Assembly: GCA_022059125.1 (NCBI GenBank)
Contig: JAEUWY010000005.1
Coordinates: forward strand, 4,960,001-5,024,000
Length of the DNA stretch: 64,000 bases
DNA from: Corynespora cassiicola
Taxonomy: Eukaryota > Ascomycota > Dothideomycetes > Pleosporales > Corynesporascaceae
Direction: 5' to 3'
Within the stretch, counting starts at the first letter, position 1. Each line of letters starts with the position of its first letter. A program made the translations under genes and the position numbers. Shown one piece after another: positions 10,538 through 22,300 of this stretch. Below the pieces are notes generated by a model, which was given only the letters and a program-made list of their open reading frames with translations, had not been told where the DNA came from and ran no database searches.

Positions 10538-12639
10538 TCATAGTTCGTCTTCCAGGAACTTGTACGCGAATCGGAAATCTGCTTTCCGCCGGTTCATCCT
10601 GCTCGATGTCAGTATCATCCAAGCAAAGCAAGGTGCAGCGGCACGGGAAAAACACATGGAGCAGGGTTGTGGGGCCGGGCTTGAATACCCGCCGGGCGGT
10701 GAAAAGAAATTAGGGTGCTTACCACGTGCTCTCGTAGTCGAAGAACCTATACGTCCCCTGCTCGTAGTCTTCGGTGATCGCCTTGGGTTCTTCATGGCGC
10801 TGGAACCATGTCTGATATTGCTTGTGAAACCTCCAGCTCTGACCCTTGAGCGCCTTCGCTGCGAGATACTGCTGGTACGTGCCTTGGCGGTAGTAGAAGG
10901 TGTAGAAAAGGGCGTCCGTCTCAATTCGTGAGTACAGCCGTGGGTCGTCAAAGATGGCCAGGGGTTCCTGTGGGTAGTGCGAGGGCGTGTATGGATAGGG
11001 GTTCTGGGGTCGGTAATGTCGTGGTGCTTCAGTGTCGGCAGAGTCCGGTGCTGTGGCCATGGAAAGTGCAAGGACCGCTGCGTCCGGGGGCTTGGAAACC
11101 GATGCAGTGATGTCGTTCTTGGTGGCCTCGAATGAGTCCAACAGGTCTTGGAGGCTCGATGGTAGGTGGAAGACAGATTCCTCATCCTCTTCCTCGGCGT
11201 GAGACTCGCCGTTGGTAAGAGGCGGCGTAGCCGCTTGCGATCCCTCCTCTTCCACGCGCTCGGGGGCCGACGACTTTCGGGTCAACCTATTGACGTCGTC
11301 CGATGAGGTGGCACGTGACGCGCTGTCTTTCTCTGGGGCGGGGGTCACGGGTATGCTGGCGCTAACGGCCGGAGATTTCGACGTTTGGACATGTGGCGCC
11401 GAGTCGGTACTCGTGGGTTGAGGCCGCGATGCCGGCTGAGGATGTGAAGTGGCAGGGGAGGCTGTTGCACTTGTCCGTGCGCCAGCTGGAATCAACCCAG
11501 CCTGTGCCGCGGCTGCTCCCGGTGGTGGTGGCAGAGGTGCTATGCCCACACCGTTCTTGTCACTTGCTGCGGCCGCTGCAGCGGCCGAGGCATATTTCAA
11601 AGGCTCTCCCGGTGTTCGTGTTGGTAGTGGGGCAGGTTTCATAGAATTCGCAGAGGATGTCGAGGCGCCAGGCAAGGGCGTATGTAGAGTTGCCAGAGCA
11701 GGTAAAGGTGATTTCAGTTGAGTCGACGGCCGCCTTGTTCCGGCCTGTGCCGTCTCCGCCGTCTTCGTCTTTGCTGGAGGCCGGCCCTCCGCCTCGGGCA
11801 TGTCGTCCTGTATCGACTGCGTGTCCTGTGACGACACGCGATCGGCGTCCTGTCCCAGACCGAATATGGCCTCCTCTTCTTGCAGGTTAAGATCGTCATA
11901 GATGGTGTCGTCGTCCATAAAGTCCGGATCCTGATTGCTGTCGACGTAGTATTTGATGCTCTCCTCAAGGTCCTTGACTTCTTGCGTATCAACGTTGCTG
12001 TTTTCAAGCGCTCGTTGTAGCAATTCCAGCTTATTCTGATGCCATTTATGCCGTTCGACCGAAGACTCCAGCTCTGATATCCTTTCGGCTTTGGCGGTGT
12101 CTTTCTTGCCCTTCTTCATGCCGGCCTGCAGTACTTCGACTTCGGCCTCTATCGTCTCGATCTGCCGCTCGAGCTCCTCGTTCATATGCTGCAGGAATTC
12201 TATCACATCGGCCTTTTCCTTGTCCTTGGGGTCTAATTTCGATGCGGCTTGCAGGCCTTCTTTCGAATATGCCTTGGTCTTCATTTCCTTCTCGACGGCC
12301 TTGAAGCGCTCCATTTGCTGCGTAGAGTCAGCACACAAACAACACATGGCGGCACAAGTGGCTGGGGGGAGCGGGGAAACGAACCGTCTCTATCAGCTTC
12401 CGGTTCTCCAGCAGCGGCTTCTTGTCCTTGATCTCGCTCATGGCAGCCCATGTCTTGATCTGGTCTCGCGAGCGCTGCAGCTTCTTGATTTCCTTTTTCA
12501 GCGAGTCCTCCAGCTTCTCCTTCTGTGACGGGTTGGTGGTCTGCTGGATCTTGTCGTAGATGCCCTCGAAGGTCTGCACACCCTCGCTGACCTTCTTGAA
12601 GCACTTGTCGATTTCCTGCTGGAGCTTTCGTGCAGCCAT
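10538..12639 (-). CDS. not5: CCR4-NOT complex subunit Not3/Not5
   Basis: Three exons on the minus strand, 12639-12385, 12317-10723 and 10598-10538, encode about 636 residues. The N-terminal Not3 domain ([17 protein letters not shown]..., [24 protein letters not shown] across intron 1) is followed by coiled-coil segments to about residue 240. A long Pro/Ala/Ser/Thr-rich linker comes next, then the C-terminal NOT box from about residue 530 ([48 protein letters not shown]). The protein is a scaffold of the deadenylase complex and in yeast senses empty ribosomal E-sites through its N-terminus. The last exon of 61 nt is needed to complete the conserved end. The intron 1 donor is an unusual GTTCGT. 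Divergent promoter with the deacylase gene. Confidence 0.95.
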
Positions 12640-13177
12640 TGCGACGGCTTAGCCTCGTGCACGACGGGGGACGAGAGGGCGAGCGGAGGGGTCGAATGCG
12701 TCGGGGCGAGCGGCGATTCGGAGGGGGATGGGCGCGCGTCGGCTTGCTCAGCAGCGGCGGGCTCTGGGTACGATTGTCGTGTGTTTGACGAACACGGAGG
12801 TGAATGCGTATCTGTAGGCAGCGCGAATCAGGCTAGGGGCGGCGATCCGCCAAGCTTTTTGCGAGTGGTTCACAACCCGCCCCGCGTCGCGTCCTGCACG
12901 CTTCAGTGTTTCGAGCTGCTGGAGCTCGGGGGGTGCCGGCGCGCTGTCCCTCTCTCTCTCTCTTTCCGCCAGACTCTGCGCGCTCTCCTGTATCCTCTCG
13001 CTGTACATGCTGCCGTAGCGCGCGCACGCATTCCGGGGCAGATGGGCGCCGCATCGCCTGCATTGAACTGTGCTTTCCCTCCCTGCACCGCTTAGGGCAA
13101 CCACATCCCGCTCCCGCACCACCCCTCCCCCGCCTCAACACCAGCCCTGCCGCCCACGGGCCCGGGACCCCGCCATC
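12640..13177. promoter_or_regulatory. bidirectional promoter region, not5 / D-aminoacyl-tRNA deacylase
   Basis: 538 bp between two divergent start codons, with a CT-rich tract near 12950-12970. It must carry both promoters; no individual factor site can be assigned from sequence alone. Confidence 0.5.
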
Positions 13178-14050
13178 ATGAGAAGTACGCCGTGCCCCAG
13201 TCACCCATGTGATCCCTTCTGACGGGCCCCAGCCGTGCTGCAGCGCGTCAAGTCGGCCTCCGTCACCGTCGACGGCGAGCTCATCTCCACCATCGGCAAG
13301 GGCCTGCTCGTACTGGCCGCCGTCTCCAAGGACGACACCGAGAAGGATGTCGAGTCCATGGCCGCCAAGATCCTCAAGGCCAAGCTGTGGGACGACGACT
13401 CCAAGGACCCGCCAGGCCGTGTGAGTCGCCGCTGCGATGCCTCGAGCCGCTCCGTGACAAAGGCTAACCGCTAGGCCCGCCCAGTGGAAGAAGGGTGTCA
13501 CCGACATCGAGGGAGAGGTCCTTTGTGGTACGATATGCCGCCGCCGCTTCTGTCCCGAGCCAATCTGATAGCATGCAGTCTCCCAATTCACCCTCCTGGC
13601 CTCGGTGAAGAAGGGCAACAAGCCCGACTTCCACCAGTCCGCAAGCGGCCTCAAGGCAAAGACTCTATACCAGTCCTTTTACAAGAAGGTCCAGGACCTG
13701 TACGATCCATCCAAGGTCAAAGACGGCGTCTTTGCTGCCATGATGGACGTGGCGTTGGTAAATGACGGGCCGGTAGGTATAGACTACACCTGTCTGGACG
13801 GAGAGGTACACCCTCAGATCCTTCAGGGCTGCGTTTGGTTGAGGTGCGCCAGTCTGACTCGATGCTCCAGGTCACCATCCAGATCGACACCAATCCACCC
13901 AAGATGGACGATCCGACATCGCTTGGCCCCAGCGGGTTCGCAAGCCCCAGCGACAGCACAGCCTCGACCGCTATCGACGTCAACGACCTGGTCAACAACA
14001 TGACCCGCATCACCAAAGAATTCAAGATCCCCGCAGAGCTGCTCGAATAG
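13178..14050 (+). CDS. dtd1: D-aminoacyl-tRNA deacylase (DTD)
   Basis: Five exons, 13178-13184, 13233-13420, 13485-13527, 13579-13772 and 13871-14050, give about 203 residues. The first exon is only 7 nt (ATG AGA A); joining it to exon 2 gives MRTVLQRVKSASVTV, the canonical DTD N-terminus. The catalytic signature VSQFTLLA is present, as is the second cross-subunit motif, split by intron 4 as NDGP|VTIQID. DTD hydrolyses D-amino acids from mischarged tRNA and so guards translation. Compared with a usual length near 150-170, there is a C-terminal extension of about 45 residues, Ser/Thr/Pro-rich and then helical (DVNDLVNNMTRITKEF). The donor at 13773 is preferred to one at 13806 because only it restores the NDGPVT motif. 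Confidence 0.92.
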
Positions 14051-15141
14051 ACTATAATACCAACTGTACAAGAGAATCGTTCCAATCCAATCATTCCTCC
14101 CACCACTCTGTACCAAATAATCCCATCCTTGGGTGAGGCCCGCAAATACCCGTCGGCCTATCACAGCTACCAGCCTGGATCAACTCCCACTGCTGTCGCA
14201 TATGGTGTCGTTCTTGGCGACTGAAATGTGGTGCTGCATTGACGTTGTTGAGGATTTGCCAAGCTCCAGCCCCAGGTGCCACTCATCGCCCCCATGTGTT
14301 GGTGGCCGGATGACGCTGGGTTGCAAAATGGCCCTTTTTGAGGACTCTTATGCGAGATTTCACATCTGCCTTGTCGCCTTACCTGCATACAACTTGAGAT
14401 CTGTTACTGTCCGTATCGGGGACGCTGCAAGCTCCTGCTACATCATCTCGTTACGCCCTGAAGAGCCAAAGCTGCCGCCCACCCCACGAATTATCCCGCA
14501 ATGCTTCTCGTACACGCTGACCCACACTGCCGGTATCTTACACCGGTATTCTGTGGGATGGCGTTCCTTGCATCTCGCAGCAGCTTACATGCGACGGGCT
14601 TGGTGCTGTAAGGCTTAGCGAACTATGCGTGTGGATGAGGCTTCCAAGACCCATGCATTGGATATATTATGGGCCTGGTAATATTGCAATCGGTCTGGAG
14701 TTTCCACTCATTCCAGTGCCTACGTGATTTGGACCCTCAATTCTTACTGTCAGCTCGGTCCAACCCATTGCCGCCACCACGTGCAGTCTCGTGTCTCGCA
14801 CGAGTGCTACCAGATTCATCACCTCTCAAGTACACCATGTTGGTTCCTATAAAAGGGGTAGACAGCAATTCGGTAGGTTTCTTTCGTCATCACTTGGTTG
14901 ATGTTGCATCTAAAGGGAATTGAAAGGGTTTGTATGTGTCACTGAAATGTTTTGTTATGCGGTTTGGAAACGGCGAAGCTTGGACGCCTGATTTAGGCTA
15001 ACACATGCCGCATCACAATAGCTTCATGGATACCTTTTCGGAAGCAATTGTCGTAAGGATGGGGCTATCTACACTTGGCATCCGCCGCCCCCTTGCAACA
15101 GTCATTCCGTTGCGTCCTTCACATCTAACAAAGACCACCAT
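14051..15141. other. convergent intergenic region with an orphan TATA-like box
   Basis: About 1.1 kb between two 3' ends. A textbook TATAAAAGG element lies at 14849-14857 on the plus strand with no recognisable coding gene after it. Otherwise no gene is supported. Confidence 0.45.
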
Positions 15142-16050
15142 TCACGCGCCTTCGCTCTTTTTAGGTCTTTTCAATGGCGCCGGCTTGTGAGCACCCTCCA
15201 TTGCGTATTCCTCCCTTTGCAGATTCTCCTGGTCTATGAACTTTCTCACGTGCTCTGGTACTTTTATCCTATTGTATGGACCAGGTTGGGGCACTCCGAG
15301 CTTCTCATACACGGGAATAACCCCCGTCCAGACTGAGTCTAAAACATCCTCCCTTCTCATGTCCTTCCTCTCATCCTCGGGGACCCCCTCCCTCACCTTT
15401 CCACTTGCCCCCGTAATCCTCATCTTCAGAATCCTTGTGCTTTGCATCTCCGCACCATCCGGCGGGACGCGTGTATTGTCGTACCGGTCTGGAACCACAG
15501 AATTCGTAATCAGTTTCATGGCCCAGATCTTCTCATCCACGTCCTCGACTACGGTCCCGAAGCCCTGGAGCACTGCAGATCGGTAGTTGTAATTGTGTGA
15601 GTTGGGTGTAAGCGTGAGGACGAAGCCATCCACTTTGGTGGCTGCGACACACAAAGGCAGGCCCTCCTCGCCGCGCGATACAGCGTCGGCCGCCAGCTTC
15701 ATCAGCCGCGAGGATACGTAACCGTGTAGATAGCACTTCCAGTCTGATTCGCCCCGTTCCTCTTCTCCTGGATAAAGCCCGAGTTGACCTATCATTGGCA
15801 ACACGATCGGAGCTGGAATTGTTGGGTCGGGCACAAAAGATACGTGGAGCACTGGGGTGCTGTTGATAATTGAGTGGATGACCTCAACGTCATAGGTTGC
15901 TGCTACAATTAGCACAAGCCCGCCCTCTTTGGTTCCGACCCGGTTCAACTGACCTTGGTGCTTGTAACGGTTTACGCTGTTGAAACCATTTTGAGGATAC
16001 ACTGAGTCTGCCATGCTGTTTGAGATGGAGCTCGCTGCGCTGCCTAACAT
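15142..16050 (-). CDS. flavin-nucleotide-binding split-barrel protein (pyridoxamine-phosphate-oxidase-like, NimA type)
   Basis: One open frame, in which 15953-15903 is very likely a 51-nt intron without stops (GTCAGT donor, CTAAT branch, TAG). Removing it joins NRYKHQ to AATYDVEVIHSIINST, the normal start of this family, and gives about 285 residues. Signature parts are IHSIINSTPVLHVSFV, PMIGQLG, YLHGYVSSRLM, a CVAATKVDGFVLTL strand pair, NYRSAVLQGFGTVVED, and a C-terminal PEHVRKFI segment. Family members bind FMN in a split barrel; the fungal substrate is unknown. Two in-frame ATGs are possible, 16050 and 16014; the second begins MADSVYPQNG and may be the real start. Confidence 0.82.
   Translation of the reverse strand: MLGSAASSISNSMADSVYPQNGFNSVNRYKHQGQLNRVGTKEGGLVLIVAATYDVEVIHSIINSTPVLHVSFVPDPTIPAPIVLPMIGQLGLYPGEEERGESDWKCYLHGYVSSRLMKLAADAVSRGEEGLPLCVAATKVDGFVLTLTPNSHNYNYRSAVLQGFGTVVEDVDEKIWAMKLITNSVVPDRYDNTRVPPDGAEMQSTRILKMRITGASGKVREGVPEDERKDMRREDVLDSVWTGVIPVYEKLGVPQPGPYNRIKVPEHVRKFIDQENLQREEYAMEGAHKPAPLKRPKKSEGA
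15903..15953 (-). other. stop-free 51-nt intron
   Basis: GTCAGT...CTAATTGTAG, 51 nt, no stop in the reading frame of the flavin-binding protein gene. Whether it is always removed cannot be told from DNA; family conservation across the junction argues that it is. Confidence 0.75.
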
Positions 16051-16673
16051 TCCAGTCGCCTCTTTAAGTACCGCACTCTTACATCGCGTAACTTCTCGAC
16101 CTTATCAATTAATTGGCATGAGGGGAGATAGGCATCCGTTCCAGCAGAGAAGGCAATGCATTGCGCCCGTTCTAGGCCCAACATGGTAGGTACATGCGAG
16201 CCTGTTCGAATAATCGGCTTCTGATGGGTTGTGACTGGATAGACTAAGAGCATGGTAGTAGCTATTAGTTTCTTGGGCTTTCGAAGGGAAATGTTGTATC
16301 GTCGGGCCAGAGTGTCCGATAAGGGTGGGGTTGGGCAGTGCGGAGGGACGGAGAGTAATATTTGTAGTCCTATTATGGTATAGCGGGTTGTCGCTTTAAC
16401 CTTTTCTTGACTCCATACTGTTGCTAGAAAGTCAATAACCATTTCAATTTATCGAATTCATATCCAGAATCTATTCAAAGAACTAATTTCATGATACAAG
16501 AAATCCAACTCAATCTCGAACATCATAGAAGAGGGTCTTGATGGACAGATGCATGAGTCAATCGAAGAGAGCAACGAAGACTCTGGGCCGTGAGCCTCGA
16601 TAAATACAAAATCGATGCCAATATCTCAGAACTCCGACTACTTAACCATTGCGAAATTTATTTATCAAGCCCT
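16051..16673. other. AT-richer intergenic region
   Basis: Between the flavin-binding gene and the pseudogene's 3' end. A 132-codon minus-strand open frame at 16044-16442 overlaps the start of the neighbouring gene and matches nothing I know. No gene is supported. Confidence 0.4.
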
Positions 16674-18091
16674 CTAATCCAAGTGTGTCGTGTTGAAAAG
16701 CCTATGACCCGTATCCGTCGCTCCCTTTCCGGTGTACCTGTTCTCCGAAAGCCTCAAAGCCGCCAAATGCAACGTCTCACCTCCTACAAGGTATTTGTGC
16801 AGGTCTTCTACTTCTTTCACGGTACCTTTCTGAACTACACCTGCAACGACAATTATCTGCATCGAAGGATTTGACGGTTTGCGAATATGCTCTACGAAGT
16901 CTCTGATCGACTTTCCAGTATTTATGACCGAATCCACCAGGATCACAATTTTCTTACCTTCCAAGTGCTTTTTTATCACCTCTTTGCGCCTTTTCGCATG
17001 GATGAACGCAGACTTCTCAATAACTTTACAGATTTCGAAAGCCATGGGCTCCCCACCCCCCTTTTCATCAATGGGATGATCAGAATCTCTGCCTCGCTCT
17101 TAAAGCGGAAGCCCTCGGTTATATTTTCTTGGACATGTTTAATGCCCTGTGCTTCAAGACCGATAAAATTCGAAAGGTGATTCATGGCGATGTAATAGCC
17201 AATCCCGGCATGCGCTTTCCTGAGATGGTGACCAAATATATAGGCATTGCGCATCACCATTTGCAAGCTTTTGGCAGGGTTGAAATCGGTTATATGCCAT
17301 AACAACTCGGTTTTGGGAAGACGGGTATGCTGAAGAACAAAATCTTTCTCTCCAAGAGCCTTTTGCAAGGCCTCGCCAGTGGAACTACTTCTATTACTAG
17401 TTTCACCAACTATAGCGAAGGCTTGGTCTGCTTTCCGAAGCATCTCCATGTCAAGTTGGCTGTCTCCAAATGAATAGACTCGAGCGCCTTTACCTTTAAA
17501 CCAGTCGACTATTGTACCCTTTATCTCTGCAGTCACTACAAAGCCATCTTCGACACGGTCAGCTCCAATGATATGAACATGGGCTAAACCTTCTCCCATA
17601 CTCTCTTGATACCTCATATTATTATTGCAGCAAGTGCATCCTTATGCTTTGGGACATCCCTCAATAACTTCTTGAATTCATCGTGCATGACTACCTGATT
17701 AGCAATCTTATCGCACAAGTTTCCAAAATTCTGAGCCTGCTCCTCGTATAAAAGTGTATCCTGTCTAAATGAGAAGTAGCTGTAGGCTATTTTATCAAAA
17801 AGAGTCTTCAGTGCAATCCTGTCGGTCCTTTTGTCAACTTTCAAGGCTTCTTCTCCAGAAAAGAATTCCAATGTCTTGTGGAACGAACATTTTGTCGGCA
17901 TCTAGAGCAAGGACTGTGCTAAATTCCCTAGTTTCCGGGACAGCGTTTATTGAAATATCCTTGATTACGAAAAGGTTGAGTTTTTCGTCGTGATCTTTGA
18001 AGTCTTTCACTAACTTGACAACCTGATCCAACAAGGGTGAATCATCCTTCCGCTCAGGTAGGGCTGTAAATGGAATGTCATTTCGAGGCAT
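16674..18091 (-). pseudogene. decayed HAD-like phosphatase / uracil phosphoribosyltransferase fusion
   Basis: The coding signal is split over three frames on the minus strand: 18091 to about 17850, about 17870-17617, about 17600-17050, and about 17045-16674. In order these give a HAD-like domain (VLALDADK near the start; GADRVEDGFVVTAE; VYSFGDSQLDMEML, a HAD motif IV-like segment) and then a UPRT domain (RKAHAGIGYY, LEAQGI, the PRPP loop VDSVINTGKS, and an intact end GHRLFNTTHLD). Lesions visible are a frame change near 17850-17870; a TGA at 17614-17616 inside an otherwise continuous IIIxGIKRVWEKV segment; a second frame change with apparent loss of a few codons near 17590; and a third in a G-rich run near 17055. 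None is explained by a plausible GT..AG intron. Intact fungal relatives combine HAD and UPRT domains, often with an N-terminal P-loop part not seen here. Local base composition is AT-richer than neighbouring genes. Confidence 0.8.
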
Positions 18092-19340
18092 TTGGCTCGC
18101 AATTTATCCCTCTCCTTCTCTTGTCATCTTTTCAGGTGTCCGCGATAAATAATGCCACGCTGCCTTTCCTTGTGGTCTGCTCTTCTCTCAATAATCTCGG
18201 GTCTGCATTGAGGTAAATCATTTGTGTATAAGTCTCCCAATCCATAACCTAGACTAATAATTCACATCAAGTACATTGGACTAAACAACAATTGACCCTC
18301 GCACAACCGTTCAAAAAGCAAACCAACTGAACATGGGACCCCTGATCAAACCCCAACTCCATCCACATGGAGCCGCCAGGATAACACACCAGGCCACCAC
18401 AAGGCAACTCCACCCTCGCCTGACTCACACTCCTTCCCAACCGTACGGTCACCACGCCACGTGTCCACGGGTACGCCCCCCACGACCCTAGCGCACGTTC
18501 ACCCAGAAACGGCACCTGCGGCAGCACTAGCACCATACCCAAACCGCCATCGATCCACAGACCAAAACTCCGGGAGCGGCAGATCAGGCGGTCGGCGCAA
18601 AGGGGGAGGGGGATGACTGAAGGGGTCAGGGTATCCTCGCCTCTGCTTCTGCGGATGTGGGAAACGCAGACAGGACGTTGCCTGAATGAAGCGATTTGGT
18701 GGAGCGATATGCGAGAACGCTGTTAAATGGTACCACGAAGTTGAGATCAAGAAAACAAGAGCACAGATTATTATTTGCATATACCATGACCTTTCCTATA
18801 GCTCAACCAAAGCCGAGATGCGGCAAGAGTATGATAGTGTACAGCACAGCTGAAGATGCATGCATCGGCCAAGAAGATAATGGCACGCCACTACACACCT
18901 CAGACAGCGGGGACGAATATAAGCCGCTAACGTCTGGAGCGATAGCGCCGAATTGAAGAAACAGAGAACGAAACATGTTTGACAGAGAACAACTTTATGT
19001 ATTGTACAAGGAAAGAGAAATCAGACTATAACTGACGCGAGAACAAGAAAAGAAACAGAGGGCTAGTGCTGGCCTCATGCTCACGGACGACTTGGATAAA
19101 ACAACAGAAGAGAAAGAACGCCAGGAAATGCAGTTTGTATGTCCAACAATGAGAGAAAACGGAAGAGACAGGCCACCCAAGATCAAGGTATGAGTAAGAA
19201 TACGAGCTGAGGAAGATGAAAACAAAAGGTTGTTGCCTGACGCTGTCCATGTCAAGGCTCGCGTGGTGTAATGATAAATTAGTTGCTGAGGAGTTATAGT
19301 TAGCAGTTGTTCTGGAGGGAGCTGGAAGCGGGTATGCTTA
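18092..19340. other. intergenic region
   Basis: About 1.25 kb between the pseudogene and the phospholipase D 3' end. Upstream of 18091 the pseudogene's frame meets a stop after about 5 codons, so any former N-terminus here is not readable. No other gene is supported. Confidence 0.4.
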
Positions 19341-22300
19341 CTAAATTTCCAAGGGCGCAATCTGATCCACGGTGTAGAGCCACCCATTCTCCTTCTCCTC
19401 GGCCTCGAGCCATTCGTACGGCCACACAACTAAATGGCCTTGCACGAGCTCGAGCAATTTCTTCGAATCTTCCTTATCCAAGAGTATATCATTGTCCTGA
19501 GCATGGAAAGCCCTAGTGCTAGACTTGGTAGTGGCCCTCCTCCTCTGGCGCTTGCTGCCGAGGGTGCTGGAATGGTTCCGGTTTGGAGCACCATCACGCT
19601 GAGGCTCGTTGATTGTGACTGTACGTGAGCGATGAAGGTTTCCGTTTCCATTAGAGTGAGCAAAGTCAACTGTTTCAGAGTCGGGTATCGGTGGCGGAGG
19701 AGGGAAGTTGATTAGGTTGGTTGGGTTAGTATAGACCATTGGTGAAACAACAGCATCATCTGCAGCCTTAAATCCACCCTTCTCGTCAACCTCGGCCGAA
19801 GAAGTAGTGTGGACTTGCAAAGAAGGCTGCAGATGCTGCTGCTTCTCTTGGTCCTGAGCCCACTGTTCTACCTTTCCGATGCCAGAGTGTCGATCCTTGC
19901 TGCTGTCTGCAGATACCTTTTCGGAAAGCTTCTCACCCAAGAATTCGAATTGCTTGGCTGGATGCCCAGTTGCGGATGCGACCTTCTCACCGGACGTGTT
20001 GGTTCCGGGCGGGCCGGTCTTGCCGGGGTGTTCTTGTTGTTTGCGCGTGGAAGATTTACCCGCACCCTGAGCTTGGTTGAAGCGCTCGCCAAAGGCTGCA
20101 TATTCCTTGTACTCCTTCCAAGTCCTCACTTCGTTATCCGGCATGCAGCGGAAAACTTGGCGGAAAATCTTGGTGTTATTCTCGGCAACCGTGTGCCAGA
20201 TGTCGAGGTAGAAAGCATCATTGACTGGGTCACGCATGCACTCTTCAGTGACAATTGGCCGCCTCATTTCAGACAGCAGAGGAGTAATTATGTGAGAGGA
20301 TGCGTAGCTGAAGCTACGCTGAAGTGGCGGACCGCCAATATCAGTATCGTCAGAGATAGGGAGAGCTGGCAATTGGCTCAGCTGAGCGAGGCCCAGTGTT
20401 CTCGTATCCAAACGCGGCATCTTAGGTGGTGGGAGACCTGCAAACCCTTCCGGCAAGCTGTTCGTACCGCTCGTCCTGGTTCCAGTTGTATTGCTCCGAC
20501 CCCGAGTCCGGTGAGTCGAGCTCTTCTTCGGAGTGCTGTTTACACCTTCGAGGGCGATATCAGACAGCAGAACTTCCTGGCCCTTTTCGTTTATGTACGA
20601 ATCGCGACCGTGCGAGACGCTTGGACGCCTTTCATCGAGCTCACGCATGTGGTCTGGTCCCTCACCCATGACGTCTTTCTTGTGCGCGGGGTTGTTCGAG
20701 ATCCGGTTATCGGTCGTAGGCTTCTTGTTTGACTGGAGATGAGGGTTGTGGTCTTGTTCCCAGTCGATATCGTGGTTGAAGCTGTGAATACCCTCTGCCC
20801 GAGCAATAAGGTCATCCTGTAGGCGGTGCTGGTTCTCGGCAAGTTTCTGTTCAGTGAAGCGGTCCGCGGCCGTGGGAGACGAGGGTGCTGACGACTCGGT
20901 GTGAAAGCCGTGGCTATCAGCATCGGACATCTGGCTTCGCCACTCATCTTCGTGAATTGCATCGACATCGATCCCCAGGTGCTCACGCATAAGCCTCATG
21001 CGCAAAGTGTGAGGGAACTTGCCGACCTTGTAGGGCTCACCAGCCATGAAGGAATCCAACATCTCCGTGTCTCTTACAATGGCAGCGACCTCCGAGTCGC
21101 GTGATCCAAGCATGGAGCGCTCGTTGATGTTGGCTGAACCGATGATGCAGACACGGTCATCGACAATCATACACTTGGCGTGAATATAGAGCTGTTCTGT
21201 GACGAGGGACTTGGTCGGTCCAATTTCGCCCCAGGCTCGCAGTGCGTAGAACTGAATGTAATCTTCAGGCTCGATACCGGCTGCTCGAAGCCGACCGAAG
21301 ATCGAGGTCTCACCACGGCAGATACTGCGGTACTGGCAAGTCATGATCAGACGCACACTACTTCCTTCTTGCTGGTCAACTGTGTTCTGGAAACCAGGCA
21401 TCAAAGGAATGATGATGCAGGCTCGCCAATCTTCTTGGTTCTTGTGGGCACGTTTGATACGATCTACGAGCGCATCGCTGATCCGATTCTCAATCCTCGT
21501 ACCCAGGACTTCACAGCTACTGATGTAGAACTGGTTCTCAATGTATACAAAATGCTCGGACGTAGCAATCATCTGGACATATGCATTCATAATGCTGTGC
21601 TCCGTCTTGTTTGGTGTGCCTAGGGACCAAGAGGTGGCGGACCGGAGGATCTGGACCTCACAAGTGCCATCGAGACCGAGTGCTTCGATATCAGCGGGAT
21701 TGAAGTCTGGCGGTGGAAGAAGGAATGGCGTCGGGCGCGATGGTTTGCGCTGACGCAGCAAATAGTTCCATCGCTGAACAAAATGTCGCGTCAAATCACG
21801 AGCAGGCTGGCCAACGATCTGCATGCCGATATCGTGCCAAGGCATTCTGGGAACCTTTGTTCGGTCGTACATCTCCTCGTAGGGTCTGTCGAGATTGAAG
21901 AAATCCTGTACTCTGGGGTTGGAGTAATCCTTTCCAGGCCACAGCTGGCAGTGGTCTGCATCCTTCGGGTTATCGTCCAGTTCGAATCCGGTCAACTTGT
22001 CATCTACCACTGAGTGCTGTGGAGTGTCCCAACGTCCAAAACAGAGGTCAACGCCACCACAAAATGCTATGGTGTGATCGACGATACAAATCTTCTCGTG
22101 ATGCGCCCAGAAGAAGGTGTTCTGTCGAATCTGGTTGGGAGATCGCTGCACAAACACGTTAGGGTGAAGGTCCAGAAGAGAGAACTTTGAGTATTCCGAG
22201 TCAATTGGAATCGCGGCGTTGACGTTGCGGTACATGATGACAAAGACCTTGACGCCTTCTTGGGCTTTACGCTGAAGAAGCCTGTCCAGTCTCCATTTCT

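Noticed and set aside
11212..12528. Plus-strand open frames opposite the Not3/5 gene
   Set aside because: Antisense shadows of a coding exon with regular codon bias; no independent protein signal.
13773..13805. Longer exon 4 of the deacylase gene ending at 13805
   Set aside because: It would insert 11 residues into the conserved NDGPVT catalytic motif; the upstream GTAGGT donor restores it.
16044..16442. 132-codon minus-strand open frame
   Set aside because: It overlaps the start of the flavin-binding gene, lies in AT-richer sequence and resembles no family.
17614..17616. TGA as a selenocysteine codon at a conserved Cys-like position
   Set aside because: Fungi of this group lack selenocysteine machinery, and the same gene has further frame changes, so decay is the simpler explanation.
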